Source: Rhodococcus ruber (GTDB taxonomy: Bacteria; Actinomycetota; Actinomycetes; Mycobacteriales; Mycobacteriaceae). Taken from it: a stretch of DNA of 64,000 nt. The translations under genes were made by a program, and so were the position numbers. A model generated the notes under the pieces. The model had not been told where the DNA came from, ran no database searches, and saw nothing but the letters and a program-made list of their open reading frames with translations. Each line of letters begins with the position of its first letter. The first letter of the stretch is position 1. Shown piece after piece: positions 24,328 through 33,273 of the stretch. Location of the stretch: contig NZ_JAPWIJ010000002.1 in assembly GCF_027270735.1 (NCBI RefSeq), forward strand, positions 1 through 64,000, in the 5' to 3' direction.

Positions 24328-25449
24328 GTGTCCGATTCCGTGACGATCAGCCCAAGTCCTCTTCTCACTCTCCCCGGTGCAGTTCCATCGCCGGACGACA
24401 GCGTCGACGCCGGGGTGGCCTGGCACTACGGCAATCCGTTCGGCGAACAGCGCGACGCTGTCAGTGGAGCCGCCGTCATCGATCGATCCCATCGCTTCGT
24501 CCTCGCCATCAGCGGAGACGAACGCCTGAGCTGGTTGAACACGATCTCGAGCCAACTCGTCTCGAACCTGCCCGACGGCAGCTCGGCCGAGAACCTGAGC
24601 CTGGACATCAACGGCCGCATCGAGCACCACTTCGTCCAGACCGACTTGGACGGCGTCACATACATCGATACCGAACGCGCCGCGGGCCCCGATCTTTTGT
24701 CGTTTCTGAAGAAGATGGTGTTCTGGGCGAAAGCCGAACCTCGCGAGGCCGACGATGTGGCCGTTCTCACCGTGCTGGGATCCGACGCGGCGTCGGTCCT
24801 CGACAAGGCCGGTGTGCCGGCTCCGAGCGAGATCTACGGTGCGTCGGCGATCGACGGCGGCGGATTCGTTCGGCGGATGCCGTGGCCCGGCCAGAACTCG
24901 TACGACGTGGTGATTCCCCGCGCGCACCTCACCGAATGGTTCCTCCGACTACGCGATGCCGGTGCCGCCCCGGCCGGAACCTGGGCGTTCGACGCGTTGC
25001 GGGTGGAATCGTTGCGTCCGCGCGTGGGCGTCGACACCGACGAGAAGACCATTCCGCACGAGGTTCGCTGGATCGGCAGTGCCGCCGAGTTCGGTGCCGT
25101 GCACCTGGAGAAGGGCTGCTACCGAGGCCAGGAGACCGTCTCGCGGGTCCACAACCTCGGTCGACCGCCGCGGCACCTGGTGCTGCTGCATCTCGACGGC
25201 TCCGCGGACGGTCGGCCCAGCACCGGTGATCCGGTCACCGCAGGCGGACGGTCGGTGGGGCGTCTGGGTACCGTCATCGATCACTTCGAGCTCGGCCCGA
25301 TCGCCCTGGCTCTGCTCAAGAGAACGATTCCGGTGGACACCGCCCTCGAAGCGGGTCCGTGTGCGGCGTCGATCGATCCCGATTCGATCCCGTCCTACGA
25401 CGACGTTCAGGCCGGCCGCGCTGCCGTCGACCGCCTCCGCGGCCGGTGA
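24328..25449 (+). CDS. ygfZ: YgfZ/GcvT-domain folate-binding protein
   Basis: YgfZ-type proteins bind tetrahydrofolate and help maintain certain iron-sulfur enzymes, including tRNA-modifying MiaB. The 373-residue protein has the GcvT fold and the diagnostic motif KGCYRGQE (residues 262-269, with Cys264). The GTG at 24328 begins VSDSVTISPSPLL and appears leaderless. Its stop overlaps the start of the MOSC gene (GTGA), forming a two-gene unit. It is divergent from the symporter gene. Confidence 0.92.
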   Translation: MSDSVTISPSPLLTLPGAVPSPDDSVDAGVAWHYGNPFGEQRDAVSGAAVIDRSHRFVLAISGDERLSWLNTISSQLVSNLPDGSSAENLSLDINGRIEHHFVQTDLDGVTYIDTERAAGPDLLSFLKKMVFWAKAEPREADDVAVLTVLGSDAASVLDKAGVPAPSEIYGASAIDGGGFVRRMPWPGQNSYDVVIPRAHLTEWFLRLRDAGAAPAGTWAFDALRVESLRPRVGVDTDEKTIPHEVRWIGSAAEFGAVHLEKGCYRGQETVSRVHNLGRPPRHLVLLHLDGSADGRPSTGDPVTAGGRSVGRLGTVIDHFELGPIALALLKRTIPVDTALEAGPCAASIDPDSIPSYDDVQAGRAAVDRLRGR

Positions 25450-26084
25450 CCGGGACCGTCCTCGCTGTCTGCGTCGTGCATGCCGATGTTCCGTTCGGAC
25501 GTCGCGGCGTCGTGGACAGCGGCATCGACAAGCGGCCTGTCGAGGGACCGGTGGATGTGCACGAGCTCGGCATCGGCGGAGACCACTGCCGGGACACGAA
25601 GTTCCACGGCGGTCTCGATCAGGCTGTGTACGCCTACGACGAGGGCGAGGCGCAGTACTGGGCCGACGAGTTGGGGGTGCCGGTTCTGCCGGGTCGATTC
25701 GGCGAGAACCTTCGCACCGAAGGTATTGCGGTGACCGACGCGGTGATCGGGTCTCGATGGCGCGTCGGAACGGTGATGCTGGAAGCAACCATCGCCCGTA
25801 AGCCCTGCGGCACGTTCGCGCGATGGATCGGTGAGCCGGGGTGGATCCGTCGCTTTGCGGATCGAGGTGATGTGGGTGCGTACTTCCGGGTCGTTGAGCC
25901 AGGTGTGTTTCGCAGCGGCGACGCCGTGACTGTGGAGTCGGTGCCGCAGCACGGGGTGACGGTTCGCGACTTGTTCCGAGGTACCGACGCGACCGCGATG
26001 GCCACTCTGCTCGACGAGCCCGGTTTGGCACCGAAGGTGCATCGCGACGCGGCGGCGGCGCTGAAAAGGTTGCGGAGGCCATGA
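25446..26084 (+). CDS. MOSC domain protein (YiiM-like)
   Basis: MOSC domains handle molybdenum-cofactor sulfur, or reduce N-hydroxylated compounds with bound molybdenum. The 212 residues include KRPVEGPVDVHELGIGGDHCRDTKFHGGLDQAVYAY, the GRFGENLRTEG segment and the conserved Cys in ARKPCGTFARWI (about 121). The C-terminal three-alpha region ends TLLDEPGLAPKVHRDAAAALKR. The GTG overlaps the ygfZ stop by four bases, so it is coupled. YiiM detoxifies N-hydroxyaminopurines in E. coli; the same role here is inferred. Confidence 0.9.
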   Translation: MTGTVLAVCVVHADVPFGRRGVVDSGIDKRPVEGPVDVHELGIGGDHCRDTKFHGGLDQAVYAYDEGEAQYWADELGVPVLPGRFGENLRTEGIAVTDAVIGSRWRVGTVMLEATIARKPCGTFARWIGEPGWIRRFADRGDVGAYFRVVEPGVFRSGDAVTVESVPQHGVTVRDLFRGTDATAMATLLDEPGLAPKVHRDAAAALKRLRRP

Positions 26085-26112
26085 CGCGCAGCACGTAGTT
26101 TTCGTGTCGCGT

Positions 26113-26129
26113 GGCAAAGATAGTTTGCC
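26113..26129. promoter_or_regulatory. Operator-like inverted repeat before DUF3073
   Basis: GGCAAA-GATAG-TTTGCC is a 6-bp perfect inverted repeat in the 247-base gap between the MOSC and DUF3073 genes. A TAGAGT hexamer at 26244-26249 may be the -10 for DUF3073. Nothing else recognisable lies in this gap. Confidence 0.35.
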
Positions 26130-26331
26130 GGAGCACGGATATGTGCAGGTACGGGCAGCGCGGGCCCGCGCCCCGGGCGTGTCGCGCCGCGGTACCCACC
26201 ACCGACACGTGGCACCGTATGCGCATCGCGGCGATTCGCGCGCTAGAGTGTGTGCCAGGAAGAAATACCAACTCTAACGGGGCCGCCAAATTTCCCCAGG
26301 CCGCCCCGCAAGTCCGCGAGGGGGCACCGCC

Positions 26332-26526
26332 ATGGGCCGAGGCAGGGCTAAGGCAAAGCAGACAAAGGTCGCTCGTGAGCTCAAGTACAGCTCGCCGACA
26401 ACGGACTTGGAGAGTCTGCAGAAAGAACTCTCCGGTGGTTCGTCCAACTCCCATCGTGGCATCCACTCTGACTCGGATGTGCATTCCCGAGTCGAGGAAG
26501 ACGAGTACGAGGACTGGCGACGCTAG
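26332..26526 (+). CDS. DUF3073 small acidic/basic protein
   Basis: A 64-residue protein with a basic N-terminus (MGRGRAKAKQTKVARELKY), a Ser-rich middle and an acidic C-terminus (EEDEYEDWRR). This is the DUF3073 family, conserved next to purM in actinobacteria (Rv0810c position). The ATG has a GAGGGGG site. Function is unknown. Convergent with purM and followed by a strong terminator. Confidence 0.92.
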   Translation: MGRGRAKAKQTKVARELKYSSPTTDLESLQKELSGGSSNSHRGIHSDSDVHSRVEEDEYEDWRR

Positions 26527-26544
26527 TACTGTGCACCGAACGAC

Positions 26545-26582
26545 TGAGGGGGAGCCGCAGTGCGGCTCCCCCTCATTTGTTC
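26545..26582. terminator. Bidirectional terminator between DUF3073 and purM
   Basis: A perfect 15-bp inverted repeat (26545-26559 with 26561-26575) around one base, followed by TTTGTT on the plus strand. Confidence 0.85.
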
Positions 26583-26599
26583 GTGCAGTAAGGCCCCGA

Positions 26600-27700
26600 T
26601 CAGAACCTCGGGTGGTTGCCCTGCAGCAACGCACGCTCGTCGGCGATGTCCTTGCCGGTGGCCTTCTTCACCGTGCCGAGGGTCCAGCAGTCGATGTGGC
26701 GTGCGGTGAGCACCGCCAGGGCGCGGTCGACGTCCTCGGGAGCGACGATCGCGACCATGCCGACACCCATGTTGAACGTCTGCTCCATCTCGGCCCGCTC
26801 GACACGGCCGCGCTGAGCGATCAGCGAGAAGATCGGGGCCGGGCTCCACGTGGTGCGGTCGAGTTCGGCCACTAGTCCCTCGGGCATGACTCGGGAGAGG
26901 TTGTTGGCCAGTCCGCCACCGGTGACGTGGCAGAACGTGCGCACGTCGGTCTCGGCTGCGAGCGCGAGGCAGTCCTTGGCGTAGATCTTGGTGGGCTCGA
27001 GCAGTTCCTCGCCGAGCGTGCGGCCGAACTCCTCGACATGTCCGCCGAGGTCCATGTGGTTGATCTCGAGCAGCACCTTGCGAGCGAGGGAGTAGCCGTT
27101 GGAGTGCAGACCGGACGACCCCATGCCGATGACGACATCACCGGGACGCACGCGCTCGGGGCCGAGGATCGAATCCGCCTCCACGACGCCGATGCCCGTT
27201 GCCGAAAGGTCGTAATCACCGTCGGCCATCAGCCCCGGGTGTTCGGCCGTTTCGCCGCCGAGCAATGCACAGCCGGCGATGATGCACCCCTCGGCGATGC
27301 CCTTGACCAGCTCTGCGACCTGCTCGGGCACAACGCGGCCCACGGCGATGTAATCCTGAAGGAACAGCGGCTCGGCTCCACAGACGACCAGATCGTCGAC
27401 GACCATGGCCACCAGGTCGAGACCGAGCGTGTCGTGCTTGCCGAGGGCCTGTGCCACGGCCACCTTGGTGCCGACGCCGTCGGTCGAGGCCGCCAGGACC
27501 GGCTCACGGTAATCGCCCTTGAGCGCGAAGAGACCGGCGAAACCGCCGAGACCGCCCATGACCTCGGGCCTGCTGGCCTTCTTGGCGAGCGGCGCGAACA
27601 GCTGCACTGCTCGGTCTCCTGCGGCGATGTCGACCCCGGCCGCCGCGTAGGAGGCACCGCCCGAGTGAGTTGCGCTCGTGGGTTGGGATTCCTCGGTCAT
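26600..27700 (-). CDS. purM: Phosphoribosylformylglycinamidine cyclo-ligase
   Basis: PurM closes the imidazole ring, converting FGAM to AIR with ATP (step 5 of purine synthesis). The 366 residues show VLAASTDGVGTKVAVAQ, MVVDDLVVCGAEPLFLQDYIAVG, ALLGGETAEHPG and the C-terminal FNMGVGMV, all PurM signatures. ATG 27700 has GGAG at -8; a further upstream ATG lacks a site. DUF3073 and purM are neighbours as in mycobacteria, but a peptide transporter is inserted between purM and purF. Confidence 0.97.
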   Translation of the reverse strand: MTEESQPTSATHSGGASYAAAGVDIAAGDRAVQLFAPLAKKASRPEVMGGLGGFAGLFALKGDYREPVLAASTDGVGTKVAVAQALGKHDTLGLDLVAMVVDDLVVCGAEPLFLQDYIAVGRVVPEQVAELVKGIAEGCIIAGCALLGGETAEHPGLMADGDYDLSATGIGVVEADSILGPERVRPGDVVIGMGSSGLHSNGYSLARKVLLEINHMDLGGHVEEFGRTLGEELLEPTKIYAKDCLALAAETDVRTFCHVTGGGLANNLSRVMPEGLVAELDRTTWSPAPIFSLIAQRGRVERAEMEQTFNMGVGMVAIVAPEDVDRALAVLTARHIDCWTLGTVKKATGKDIADERALLQGNHPRF

Positions 27701-27793
27701 TCGGCTCCAGCCTGTGTACTCGTTCATGTCAGCGCCCGTTTCGAGCGCAGATAGCGCCCTAACGGTACCGGAGTGCCCGGTCAGGAGAAGAAC

Positions 27794-29431
27794 TCACGTG
27801 TGCAGGCGCTTGCCGGGAATCGCAGCCAACAGCTTCTTGGTGTAGTCCGCCTCCGGGGCTCGCAGAATCTTCCACGGTGTTCCCTCTTCGACGATTCCCC
27901 CGTTGCGCAGCACCACCACACGATGCGCGACGCGGTCCACCACGGCGAGGTCGTGGCTGATGAACAGGCATGCGAAACCGAATTCCTGCTGTAGAGCCTC
28001 GAACAAGTCCAACACCGCTGCCTGCACCGAGACGTCGAGCGCGCTGGTCGGCTCGTCTGCCACCACCAGATCCGGACCCAGCACCAGTGCGCGTGCCAGG
28101 CTGACGCGCTGCCGCTGTCCACCGGAGAGCTCGTGCGGGTACCGCTTGTCGGTGCCCGACGGCAGTTGCACGGCGTCGAGCAGTTCGGTGGTTCTGGCCA
28201 CGATCGCATCCTTGGAGCCGTACTTGTGCACGATCATCGGCTCGGCGATGCATTGTCCTACGGTCAGTCGGGGGTTCAGTGACGCCGACGGGTCCTGGAA
28301 GACGAAGCCGAAGCGTTTGCGCAGGGGCTTGAGCTTGCGTTCACTGACACCGGCGATGTTCTGCCCCATCACCGTCACGCTGCCGCTTGTCGGCTTCTGC
28401 AGTGCCGCAACACATCTGCCGATGGTCGATTTACCCGAGCCGGATTCACCCACCAAGCCGAGGGTCTCCCCGCGGTGAATGGTGAGTGAGACGTCGTCGA
28501 CTGCCCGGAACGCCGGGGAGCCGACACCACCGGAGAACTGCACCACCAGCCGCGAGACGTCGAGTACCGGTTCGCCCGAGATGTCGACGGTCTTGTCCGA
28601 CTCCACCGCAGCGAGAGTCGGCACCGCGGCCAGCAGCTTCTTGGTGTAATCGTCTGCGGGGGCGTCGAACAACTGTGCCACCGGCGCTTCCTCGACGACG
28701 CGGCCGTTCTGCATGACGACGACGCGGTCCGCCAGATCGGACACCACACCCATGCTGTGGGTGATGAGCACGATGGCGCAGCCCAACCGATCCTTGAGAT
28801 CGCGGAGCAGTTCGAGGATTTCGGCCTGCACCGTGACATCGAGGGCGGTGGTCGGCTCGTCGGCGATGATGACCTTCGCCTCACACGAGATGGCGATCGC
28901 GATCATCACTCGTTGCTTCTGCCCACCCGAGAGCTCGTGCGGGTAGTACGAGAAGCGCTGCTCGGGGTCGGGCAGACCCACCATCGTCAGCAACTCGACA
29001 GCCCGCGCCTTGGCATCCTTCGCCGACATCCGCTTACCGTCCGCGCGGGTATGCGCACGCAGCGCCTCGACGATCTGATAGCCGATGGTGAAGAGCGGAT
29101 CGAGAGCGCTCCCCGGTTCCTGGAACACCATCGAAATCCTGTTGCCGCGCAACTGCGCCCACGCCTTGTTGCTCAGCCTCGTCACGTCCTGGCCACCGAG
29201 CACCACGTGTCCCTCGACGCGTGCGGTATCGGGCAACAGTCCGATGGCGGAACGGACGCTGACGGATTTGCCCGAGCCGGACTCCCCCACCACAGCCAGT
29301 ACCTCGCCGGGATACACCTCGAACGAGACCTCGGTGACGGCGTCGACTTCGCCGGCATCGGTGAGGAACGTGACGGACAACGACTTCACCGACAATGCGG
29401 ACTCTCGTGGAGTCGCGACGCTCGATGTCAT
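27794..29431 (-). CDS. Dual ATP-binding protein of a peptide ABC transporter (DppDF-like fusion)
   Basis: A 545-residue protein with two complete ABC ATPase domains in one chain, supplying both ATPases of an oligopeptide/nickel-type importer. Domain 1 has VVGESGSGKSVSVRS, LSGGQKQRVMIAIA and VIIADEPTTALD. Domain 2 has LVGESGSGKSTIGRC, LSGGQRQRVSLARAL and LVVADEPTSALD. The ATG start overlaps the stop of the permease gene (ATGA). It is the last gene of a four-gene operon with its own binding protein. Confidence 0.95.
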   Translation of the reverse strand: MTSSVATPRESALSVKSLSVTFLTDAGEVDAVTEVSFEVYPGEVLAVVGESGSGKSVSVRSAIGLLPDTARVEGHVVLGGQDVTRLSNKAWAQLRGNRISMVFQEPGSALDPLFTIGYQIVEALRAHTRADGKRMSAKDAKARAVELLTMVGLPDPEQRFSYYPHELSGGQKQRVMIAIAISCEAKVIIADEPTTALDVTVQAEILELLRDLKDRLGCAIVLITHSMGVVSDLADRVVVMQNGRVVEEAPVAQLFDAPADDYTKKLLAAVPTLAAVESDKTVDISGEPVLDVSRLVVQFSGGVGSPAFRAVDDVSLTIHRGETLGLVGESGSGKSTIGRCVAALQKPTSGSVTVMGQNIAGVSERKLKPLRKRFGFVFQDPSASLNPRLTVGQCIAEPMIVHKYGSKDAIVARTTELLDAVQLPSGTDKRYPHELSGGQRQRVSLARALVLGPDLVVADEPTSALDVSVQAAVLDLFEALQQEFGFACLFISHDLAVVDRVAHRVVVLRNGGIVEEGTPWKILRAPEADYTKKLLAAIPGKRLHT

Positions 29432-30396
29432 ACCTTCACCGCCTTCTTGAATTTCTTGCGGGTGCGCAGCAACGGATTGAGTGTCTCACTTGCACTTTCG
29501 CCCACCATGGTCAGACCGAGAACCACCAGCACGATGCCGAGGCCCGGGAACACCGACGTCCACCAGATGCCGTTGGAAATGTCCGGCAGTGCCTTGTTGA
29601 TGTCGTAGCCCCATTCCGAGGCGGAAGTGGGTTCGATGCCGAACCCGAGGAACCCGAGCCCGGCCAGGGTCAGGATGGCCTCGGCCCCGTTCAGGGTGAT
29701 GATGACCGGCAGCGTCTGCACCACGTTGGCGAGGATGTGGCGGAACAGGATTCGCGGCGTGCCGGCACCGGTGACCCGAGCGGCATCGACGTACGGTTCG
29801 GTCTTGACCGCCACCGTGGCGTTGCGGACCACCCGGAAATACTGCGGGACGAAGATGGCCGTGATGGCGATGGCCGCGGACGCGATGCCGCCGAAGCTCG
29901 ACGACTGTCCACCCGCCACGACGATCGAGATGACCACCGCGAGAAGCAGAGACGGGAATGCGTACATCGCGTCCATGAACAGAACGAGCACGCGGTCGAA
30001 CCAGCGCCCGATGTAACCCGAGGCGAGCCCTAGCGGAACGCCGATGATCAGCGAGAGAATCAACGACGAGGCGATCACCATCAATGCTGTTCTGGCACCG
30101 TAGATCACACGCGAGAACACATCCTCGCCGCGGACCGAGGTGCCGAACCAGTGCTCGGCGGACGGAGCCGCTTGGCGAGCGAAATCCTGCCCGGCATCAC
30201 TGGTCTGCGAGAACCCGTACGGCGCCAGAAGCGGCGCGAACACCGCCGCGATGACGAACGCCACCATCAGCGCCAACCCGACGATCAGCGTGACACGCTG
30301 CAATCCCGAGGTGGACTTGACGAACGCGACGCCGGGAAATCCTCGACGGTGTGGACGGGTGGGAGGTACGTCGGACAGCACGACTTCGGTGCTCAT
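29428..30396 (-). CDS. Peptide ABC transporter permease (DppC-like)
   Basis: A 322-residue permease with the usual DppC N-terminal cytoplasmic tail, a first helix (VTLIVGLALMVAFVIAAVFAPLL), the FGTSVRGEDVFSRVIYGART periplasmic motif and five further helices. The ATPase-docking loop is EPYVDAARVTGAGTPRILFRHILANV. The ATG shares one base with the stop of the DppB-like gene (TGATG), supporting coupled translation. Confidence 0.94.
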   Translation of the reverse strand: MSTEVVLSDVPPTRPHRRGFPGVAFVKSTSGLQRVTLIVGLALMVAFVIAAVFAPLLAPYGFSQTSDAGQDFARQAAPSAEHWFGTSVRGEDVFSRVIYGARTALMVIASSLILSLIIGVPLGLASGYIGRWFDRVLVLFMDAMYAFPSLLLAVVISIVVAGGQSSSFGGIASAAIAITAIFVPQYFRVVRNATVAVKTEPYVDAARVTGAGTPRILFRHILANVVQTLPVIITLNGAEAILTLAGLGFLGFGIEPTSASEWGYDINKALPDISNGIWWTSVFPGLGIVLVVLGLTMVGESASETLNPLLRTRKKFKKAVKV

Positions 30397-31487
30397 CAGA
30401 ACCTCACTCTCGGGTCGATGAGTGCAACGATCGCGTCGGTGACGAAGCTGACGACGGCGACCACCACGGCCAGGAACGTCACGATGCCCTGCACCGCAAC
30501 GAAATCGCGGGCCTGCAGGTACCGGGCAAGTTCGTATCCCAGGCCCTGCCACTCGAAGGTGGTTTCGGTGAGCACCGCGCCGCCGAGCAGCACGGCGATC
30601 TGCAGGCCGATGACGGTGACGATGGGAATCATCGCGTTGCGGAACGCGTGTCGCCTCGTCACCGTGCCCTCGCTCAACCCGCGAGCTCGAGCGGCATCGA
30701 CGAACGGCGCCTGCAACGTCTGAATCAGGTTGACGCGCACCAGCCGCAGGAATACACCGGCCGTCAACAGGCCGAGGGCGAGAGCGGGCAGCACCGCATG
30801 CTCCAGCACGTCGACGGTGTAGCTCGACTCGCCGTACAGGAACGAATCCACGATCAGAATGTTGGTCTTGGGCGAGACGTTCTGCAGTGCCAGTTCCACA
30901 TTGGTGCTGGCTCGTCCGGCCACCGGGAGCCAGCCGAGCTTGACTGCGAACAGCAGCTTGAGCAGCATTCCGACGAAGAACACCGGGGCCGCGTACGCGA
31001 GGATCGCGAAGATCCGCAACGAGGCGTCGCCGAACCGGTCGCGATGGGTAGCGGCGAAGAACCCGAGCGGAATACCGACGGCGAAGGCCACCAGCAAAGC
31101 CCAGAAGGCCAGTTCCAGAGTGGCTGCACCGTTGACGAGCAGGACGTCACTGATCGCGCGGTTGTCGGTCGCGGAACGGCCGAAATCGCCGCGCAGCAAG
31201 CCGGTCAGGTACTCCCAGTACTGCGTCAGAATCGGCCGGTCGTAGCCGGCCTCGGCCTTGCGCTGGGCGATCTGTTCGGCAGGTAGGCGGCCACCGAGGG
31301 CCGCCGTGATCGGATCACCGATCACCCGCATCAGAAAGAAGACGACGGTGACGAGAATCCAGGCAGTCGGAATGATCAGCAGAAATCTGACCCCGAGATA
31401 ACGGGCGAGCGCGCCGTACCGTGACGGCGCGCTCGCCTGCTGTGCTTGCTTCTCGCCCTCTACCGTCGTGCTGTCGGTAGTGGGCAC
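30396..31487 (-). CDS. Peptide ABC transporter permease (DppB-like)
   Basis: A 363-residue permease: FLLIIPTAWILVTVVFFLMRV helix, GDPITAALGGRLPAEQIAQRKAEAGYDRPILTQYWEYLTGLLRGDFG (DppB N-terminal domain), and the docking loop APFVDAARARGLSEGTVTRRHAFRNAMIPIVT. The GTG at 31487 lies four bases after the binding-protein stop; the longer upstream frame would lie inside that gene. Confidence 0.93.
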   Translation of the reverse strand: MPTTDSTTVEGEKQAQQASAPSRYGALARYLGVRFLLIIPTAWILVTVVFFLMRVIGDPITAALGGRLPAEQIAQRKAEAGYDRPILTQYWEYLTGLLRGDFGRSATDNRAISDVLLVNGAATLELAFWALLVAFAVGIPLGFFAATHRDRFGDASLRIFAILAYAAPVFFVGMLLKLLFAVKLGWLPVAGRASTNVELALQNVSPKTNILIVDSFLYGESSYTVDVLEHAVLPALALGLLTAGVFLRLVRVNLIQTLQAPFVDAARARGLSEGTVTRRHAFRNAMIPIVTVIGLQIAVLLGGAVLTETTFEWQGLGYELARYLQARDFVAVQGIVTFLAVVVAVVSFVTDAIVALIDPRVRF

Positions 31488-31491
31488 GCCG

Positions 31492-33159
31492 TCAGCTCTT
31501 GGCGAGAGTGACGAACCGGAACTTGAACGAGGCGTCGAGCGTCTCGTCCACGCCGCTGATCTCGTTGGTCGCGACGGCAATCTGCTTGCCCTCCAACAAC
31601 GGAAGCGTCGGCAGGTAGTTCGTGGCGAGCTCGGTCTGAATCTGGCCGATGATCTGCATCCGAGCATTCTCGTCGGCCGTGGTGCGCTCGAGATCGAGCA
31701 GTGACGTGATCGCCGGGCTCTCGAAGTGCGACTGCAGGAAGTTGTCCGGCGCGAAGAACGGCGTCAGGTAGTTGTCGGCATCGGGATAGTCCGGGAACCA
31801 ACCCAGCTGGTACACCGGGTAGGCGTCGGCGACGCGTTCCTTGGTGTACGTGCTCCACTCGGTGGACTGCAGGTTCACGTTGAACAGGCCCGTCGCGTCG
31901 AGCTGACTCTTGATCGCGGCGTATTCCTCGCTCGAGGACGAACCGTAGTGGTCCGGGTTGTACTGCAGGTTGAGCTGCACCGGGGTGGCAACGCCTGCGG
32001 CCGAGAGGAATCCGGCTGCCTCGTCGCGGTTGGGTGCCTCACCGTAGACGTCGGAGAATGCCTTGTTGGAGCCTTCGAGACCGGTCGGGACCACGGAGTA
32101 GAGCGGGGTGTACGTGCCCTTGTAGACGCCCTCGGACAACGCCTGACGATCGACCGAGGCCGCAATTGCCTTGCGTACGGCCAGCTTCTGATCGGGGGTG
32201 TCGCCGGGCATCGTGTTCATGTTGAAGACCATGTAACGCGATTCGCCGCCGGGTCCCTCGTGCACGGTCAGACCGTCCACGCCGCCGAGCGATTCGACAT
32301 CCGTCGGGGTCAACGAACGCCACGCGACGTCGATGGCTTTGTTCTGCACGTCGAGCTTGAGGTTGTCGGAGCTGGTGTAGTACTTCGTGTTGATCGACGA
32401 CGTCTTCGGGGTGCCGAGGATGCCCTTGTAGTCACCGTTGGCGGTGAAGCTGACGAGGGAGTTCTTGGCGTAGCTCGAGATCGAGTACGGGCCGGCGAAC
32501 GGGGTGCCCGCCACGATGGCGTCGTCGTCGAGAACCTTGTCCGCCGGGAACACCGTCTGGTCGACGATCGGACCTGCCGGTGTTGCCAGGATCTGCGGGA
32601 ACGTCTGATCGTTCGCGGCCTTCAACGTGAACTCGACGGTCTTCTCGTCCGGTGTCGCGATGCTGTCGAGGTTGGTCAGCAACGACGCGGGACCGTTGGG
32701 ATCGTTGATCGCGACGATCCTGTCGAACGAGTACTTCACGCTTTCGCTCGTCAGCGGGTTGCCGTTCGCGAACTTCAGGTCGTCCTTCAGGGTGCACGTG
32801 TAGACGGTCGGTTCGGAGAAGTCGCAGTTCTCGGCTGCGTCGGGCTCGAGCTCGGAGCTGCCGGGCGCGAAGTTCATCAGGAAGGGGTACGTCTGGTTCA
32901 TCACCATGAACGAGCCGTTGTCGTACGAGCCCGCAGGGTCGAGCGAGGTCACCTGGTCGGTGGTGCCGACGGTGATCGTGTCTCCGCCGCCATCGCCGGA
33001 TCCGCCGGCGTCGGTGCGGCCCGAGCCACACGCTGCGGCCGTCAATGCGAGTACCGACAGTGCTGCCACTGCAGCGGTCTTCTTGCCGTGCTTGCGCACG
33101 GCTGTCCTTGATGCGGCGCTGTAGCGCAGCATGCGTCCGTCGTCGGGCGACAGGGTCAT
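31492..33159 (-). CDS. Peptide-type ABC transporter substrate-binding lipoprotein
   Basis: A family-5 extracellular binding protein (DppA/OppA/NikA type) of 555 residues. A basic start, hydrophobic stretch and lipobox LTAAAC make it a lipoprotein, with a Gly/Asp linker after the Cys. DQVTSLDPAGSYDNG, LKFANGNPLTSESVKYSFDRI and ALRKAI-like VRKAIAASVDRQAL are family signatures. It heads the four-gene transporter operon. The substrate could be oligopeptide or another solute and cannot be told from sequence. ATG 33159 has GAGG upstream. Confidence 0.92.
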   Translation of the reverse strand: MTLSPDDGRMLRYSAASRTAVRKHGKKTAAVAALSVLALTAAACGSGRTDAGGSGDGGGDTITVGTTDQVTSLDPAGSYDNGSFMVMNQTYPFLMNFAPGSSELEPDAAENCDFSEPTVYTCTLKDDLKFANGNPLTSESVKYSFDRIVAINDPNGPASLLTNLDSIATPDEKTVEFTLKAANDQTFPQILATPAGPIVDQTVFPADKVLDDDAIVAGTPFAGPYSISSYAKNSLVSFTANGDYKGILGTPKTSSINTKYYTSSDNLKLDVQNKAIDVAWRSLTPTDVESLGGVDGLTVHEGPGGESRYMVFNMNTMPGDTPDQKLAVRKAIAASVDRQALSEGVYKGTYTPLYSVVPTGLEGSNKAFSDVYGEAPNRDEAAGFLSAAGVATPVQLNLQYNPDHYGSSSSEEYAAIKSQLDATGLFNVNLQSTEWSTYTKERVADAYPVYQLGWFPDYPDADNYLTPFFAPDNFLQSHFESPAITSLLDLERTTADENARMQIIGQIQTELATNYLPTLPLLEGKQIAVATNEISGVDETLDASFKFRFVTLAKS

Positions 33160-33273
33160 CTGATGCCTCTATCCAAATCGGTGTGTCCTATGTAACTCGG
33201 GACAGTACCGATGGACTGTTTCCAATATGTGGCATTGAGAAAACCCTGTTGTTCCCTCGAGGAAAAGACCAGG

